From positions 23,151,554-23,215,553 of the forward strand of contig CM020619.1 in assembly GCA_009829735.1 (NCBI GenBank): a stretch of 64,000 nt of DNA, read 5' to 3'. Origin of the DNA: Pyropia yezoensis (lineage: Eukaryota; Rhodophyta; Bangiophyceae; Bangiales; Bangiaceae). Made by a program: the position numbers and the translations under genes. Below are positions 61,084 to 64,000 of the stretch, in pieces. The notes under the pieces are model-generated. The model was not told the DNA's origin, did not search any database, and worked only from the letters and a program-made list of their open reading frames with translations. Within the stretch, counting starts at the first letter, position 1, and each line of letters starts with the position of its first letter.

Positions 61084-62848
61084 GGGGGGGGGGGGTGGGG
61101 AGGAGGGTGGTGGGGAGGGCGAACAGCTGCCAACACCAACACACAGGCCGGCGGGAGGCAGCGCCGCGGGGGGGCACGTGGGGCAGGCTGCTGGGCGGGG
61201 CCCCCGCTGTCCCGTCGCGCGGCCACCACCCGGGAAATGCTCTCGGTGGCGGCTGCAGAGGGGGTGGGGGCGGCAGCAACGCCAGCACTGACCTCTTCGA
61301 TTCGTCTGATTGGTCAAACAGCTGCCAGGCCGCCCCTCTCAGTTTTTTTTTTTTTTTTTCCCTCTCCTCCCCGAGCACCGCCCCCTCCTGTCCAGCGTCG
61401 GCGGGAGGGGGCGAGGGTGGCGTGCGACCGCTGTGACCGGGGCCAGACGAGACACACGGGGGGAGGCGGGGTGAGGGGGTGGGGGGGGGGGGGGGGGGGG
61501 CGAGAAAGTGGGGACGGCCGTCCCGCGGAGGCACGGCAGAGCACCCGCGTTTGCGTTTACAGCTTTCGTGACTGGCCCCGTCGCTGCGCGGCCGCAACGC
61601 ACACCCGCCTGGCGTCGAGATGGGTTTGCAGTGTAATGGGGCCACAGGATGGGGGTAGGGAGTGGACAAGCCGACGTCCGATTGACCACACGTACTGAGG
61701 CAAGTTGTAGTTTCAATGCCTTGCTCGAAGTAAGTTCTTTTCGATGTGCGGTGGACAGAAAGCCCGTGTCTGGACTCGGGACGGGAGCCGCGTCTGAATC
61801 CTGCGGTTCTGAGGCGGTCCTCGTCGGAACCGCCGCGCGGCGCCTCCCGACACTTGCACGTGGCACGCAGCCGCATGTATGTACTGTACGTATGTGTGTA
61901 CTGTACTGTGCATACTGTACGGCAGCCGCTGTCTGTATGTGTGTATGTATGTGCAGTACAGTATCCTGCTGCTGTGTCTGTGAGCAACACACCTGAGGGA
62001 TGGAGGCACTGTTCTTCGCGTTTGTGCCGGTTGGCGCACCGATGCATGGGGCGGTGTGCATGTGGTTTTGCCCATGGACCAACGAAAGGGCAATGAAAGA
62101 CGTGGGTGGGGAAAATCGGATTCCACAATGTCCACGTAGCCGCGCCTTGCGCCTGGCCATATCCCACTTCACACTGTGCCCTCGATTGGCGTGCGCTCAT
62201 CGCGTTGGTCGAGGGACGACTCCTTGCGGTCGTAACGCGGGATGCTCGTCGACGTGACTCGGGTTGTTCACCCCGAGGCCATGGTCCAGCCACCGGGCCA
62301 TGGAAGAGGCTGAGAGATACGAACACCGCAATCCACGACAGTTGGCCTTGTGATGAGCACAGCAGGGGATTCCATAGAGCCGTGATCTACGGTAGCGCCG
62401 CAAGGGGAGCACAGTCGGGGCAAGGCAACCTCCCTCACGGGCAAAACTCACACTCTCAAGCCCATAGACATATCATACCTGAAAGGCCCGAGCGTGACAC
62501 CGGCTTCATGGGTGTGAAATACAAAACGTGCGCCCAACCATTGCGCCAGGTCGGCGATGCTCACGCTTGATTACCCCCCTCCAGAGGCACGTGGACAGGG
62601 ACAAAACTCACAATGGGAAGCCTACCCATATATGAACGCACTGTCTTCCTATATAAAAATCGCCGTGCAGTGCGAGAGACTGGAGTGAGGGGGACTCTCC
62701 CCCGCGAGCGCGTGGCGGGCTGGCCGTTGCCGCCCCTCTGCCCACTTCCCCGCTGCTCGACAAGACCGCGGAGAGACTCGGCTCCCACCGACGCCAAGTA
62801 CCCGAGCCACCAGCGCGCCCTTTCCCTCACGCGCCCCTCCCCCCTCCG
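60267..62848. other. Intergenic, G-rich tracts and microsatellites
   Basis: Upstream of the WD-repeat gene. Contains G runs at 60721-60733, 61031-61082 and 61482-61500, a T run at 61341-61359 and a TGTATG/ACTGTAC microsatellite at about 61876-61966 in which ATACTGTAC and GTACAGTAT form an inverted pair. Open frames here are Pro/Gly-rich shadows of these tracts. No gene is called. Confidence 0.5.
61031..61082. repeat. Poly-G run, 52 nt
   Basis: The longest homopolymer in the window, followed by more G runs broken by single A or T. It lies about 765 bases upstream of the WD-repeat gene, so it is C on that gene's coding strand. Confidence 0.95.
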
Positions 62849-63775
62849 TCAGCTCCCCCCATCATTGGCGCCGCGGCCCAACCGCATGGGCGGACGCGGC
62901 CGCACAATACCCATCGATGCCACGTCGAGGGAGCGCCCACCGGGCGGCATCGCGTCAGCGGCGGCGGCGGCCGGGGGGGCAGTGCCGCCAGCGGCAGCGG
63001 GGGCAGGGGCACCAGCGGCGGCGGGAGGTGCGACGGCGGCGACAGCGGCAGGTGCGGCGGCGGCGGCAGCGGGAGCTGCGGTGGCGGCGGGTACAAAGGC
63101 AGTGGTGGTAGTCGCAGCGGGGGCAGCGGCCGCAATGGCAGCGGGGGCAGCGGCCAAGCCGGTGGCAAAAGCGGCGGGGGCGGCGGCAGCAGCGGCGGCA
63201 GCAGCGGCGGCGGGGGTAGCGGCGGGCGGTGGGCCGGCCGGGTTGGCCACGGCGGCCACGCGCAGCCGCTTAGGATCCCCCGGCGGCGCGCCGCCGCCGT
63301 CGCCGGCACCGCCGCCGCCGTCGGCAACGCTGCCGGCGCCGTCCGCACCAGGCGGGTCAGGGCGCTTGCCCAGCACGCTCCCGTCGGCTGGCCAGCCGGC
63401 AGGAGCTCCCCCCGCCGCCCCCACAGTGGGCGCCGCCGCCCCCGGCTGCGGCCCTGGCAGCGGCCCCGACGCAGCCACGGGCGACGACAAGGCCGAGGCA
63501 AGTGCCGACCCCACCACCGGTCCGACGGGGTACGGCGCGCCGGGGGAAGCCCCCCAGCCATCGCCATAGACCGCCGCCGCCGCGGCGCGCTCCTCCTTGA
63601 GGATCTCCTTGAGGCGGTCGAACAGCCCCCGCTTCATCAGCACCAGCCGGCTCACCTCGTTCTCCAGCCGGTTCAACGTCGCAAGGTCTATCGCGTCGGG
63701 TCCGCCGTGCGCGGGGGCCCCGTCACTGCCGCCGCCGCCGCCGCTGCCGCTACCGCCGCCGCCGCCGCCGCCGCT

Positions 63776-63816
<41 letters not shown>

Positions 63817-64000
63817 GGTCGACGGGGGAGCCGGGCGCCTCGGCAGGCCCCCCCGACCCGGCCAGCCCAGACGCCGCCGCCGCCGCCGCGCCATCCGTTT
63901 CCGCCGTGGCCGCCCGCGGGGAGCCCCCGCCAGACACCCGCGCGGCGCGCGCTGCGGCGCCGCCGCCATGGCCTGGGCGGGGGCGGTCCGCCCCCCCCCC
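62849..64000 (-). CDS. Ala-rich coiled-coil protein, 5' partial
   Basis: The frame is open from the window edge (64000) to a stop at 62849, about 383 codons, with no in-frame ATG in the first part, so the start lies outside. After a poly-Gly tract there is a non-repetitive helical segment, IDLATLNRLENEVSRLVLMK followed by RGLFDRLKEILKEER, with heptad-like Leu spacing that fits a coiled coil. A short motif, LGKRPDPPGADG, and a basic DPKRLRVAA resemble nuclear signals. Then come long Ala runs and a C-terminal GIVRPRPPMRLGRG. The KRP-x-PPG/SPDG motif recalls the Myb/SANT-like protein at 54987, hinting at a related nuclear role. Confidence 0.65.

Noticed and set aside
62650..62659. TATATAAAAA as a core promoter
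   Set aside because: No plus-strand gene follows; the nearest gene is on the minus strand and ends at 62849.

Overview
The window looks like nuclear DNA of a GC-rich eukaryote. It has long intron-poor reading frames packed with Ala, Gly and Pro, Kozak-like starts, mononucleotide G/C runs of 29-52 bases and retrotransposons filling roughly half the length. A compact algal genome fits best; bangialean red algae are my leading guess, by inference only. The run of exactly 500 N at 12111-12610 is a scaffold join of unknown true size.

Layout. 1-995 is low complexity. About 1054-1320 (-) may be a membrane-protein exon. 1772-4640 (-) is a decayed Plavaka/CACTA-type transposase. 4818-8760 is gene-poor but holds two strong hairpins and a tRNA-Asp-like fragment. 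8760-9394 is a minisatellite. 9395-22037 holds members of one chromodomain Ty3/Gypsy family: element A (+) runs into the N gap, element B (-) carries intact gag and pol plus an antisense ORF, and the 3' tail of a third copy (X) follows. 23106-29445 (-) is a two-ORF non-LTR retrotransposon with zinc fingers and a C-terminal nuclease-like region. 30084-43724 (+) is element C, bounded by 490-bp LTRs and a CATGG target duplication. C contains a 5'-truncated second Ty3/Gypsy lineage (D, 37486-42419). 43725-54900 is a lower-GC stretch with tRNA-Asp-derived repeats and two unassigned ORFs. 54987-64000 holds three host-type genes: a Myb/SANT-like protein (+), an acidic WD-repeat protein (-), and a 5'-partial Ala-rich coiled-coil protein (-).

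How the parts work together. In the Ty3/Gypsy family, gag supplies capsid and nucleocapsid. A four-base ATGA overlap leads into pol (protease, reverse transcriptase, RNase H, integrase, chromodomain). Beyond pol lies a convergent antisense ORF, then a polypurine tract and the LTR. The same antisense ORF, recognisably homologous, occurs in the divergent lineage D. The non-LTR element also uses a stop-start overlap (ATGAGTGA).

Main unexplained signals: (i) perfect inverted repeats with 8-13 bp arms are unusually dense inside the coding regions of all the retroelements; (ii) an antisense ORF is shared by two Ty3/Gypsy lineages; (iii) a tRNA-Asp-derived repeat family is present, and the non-LTR element ends exactly at the tRNA-like head of one copy.
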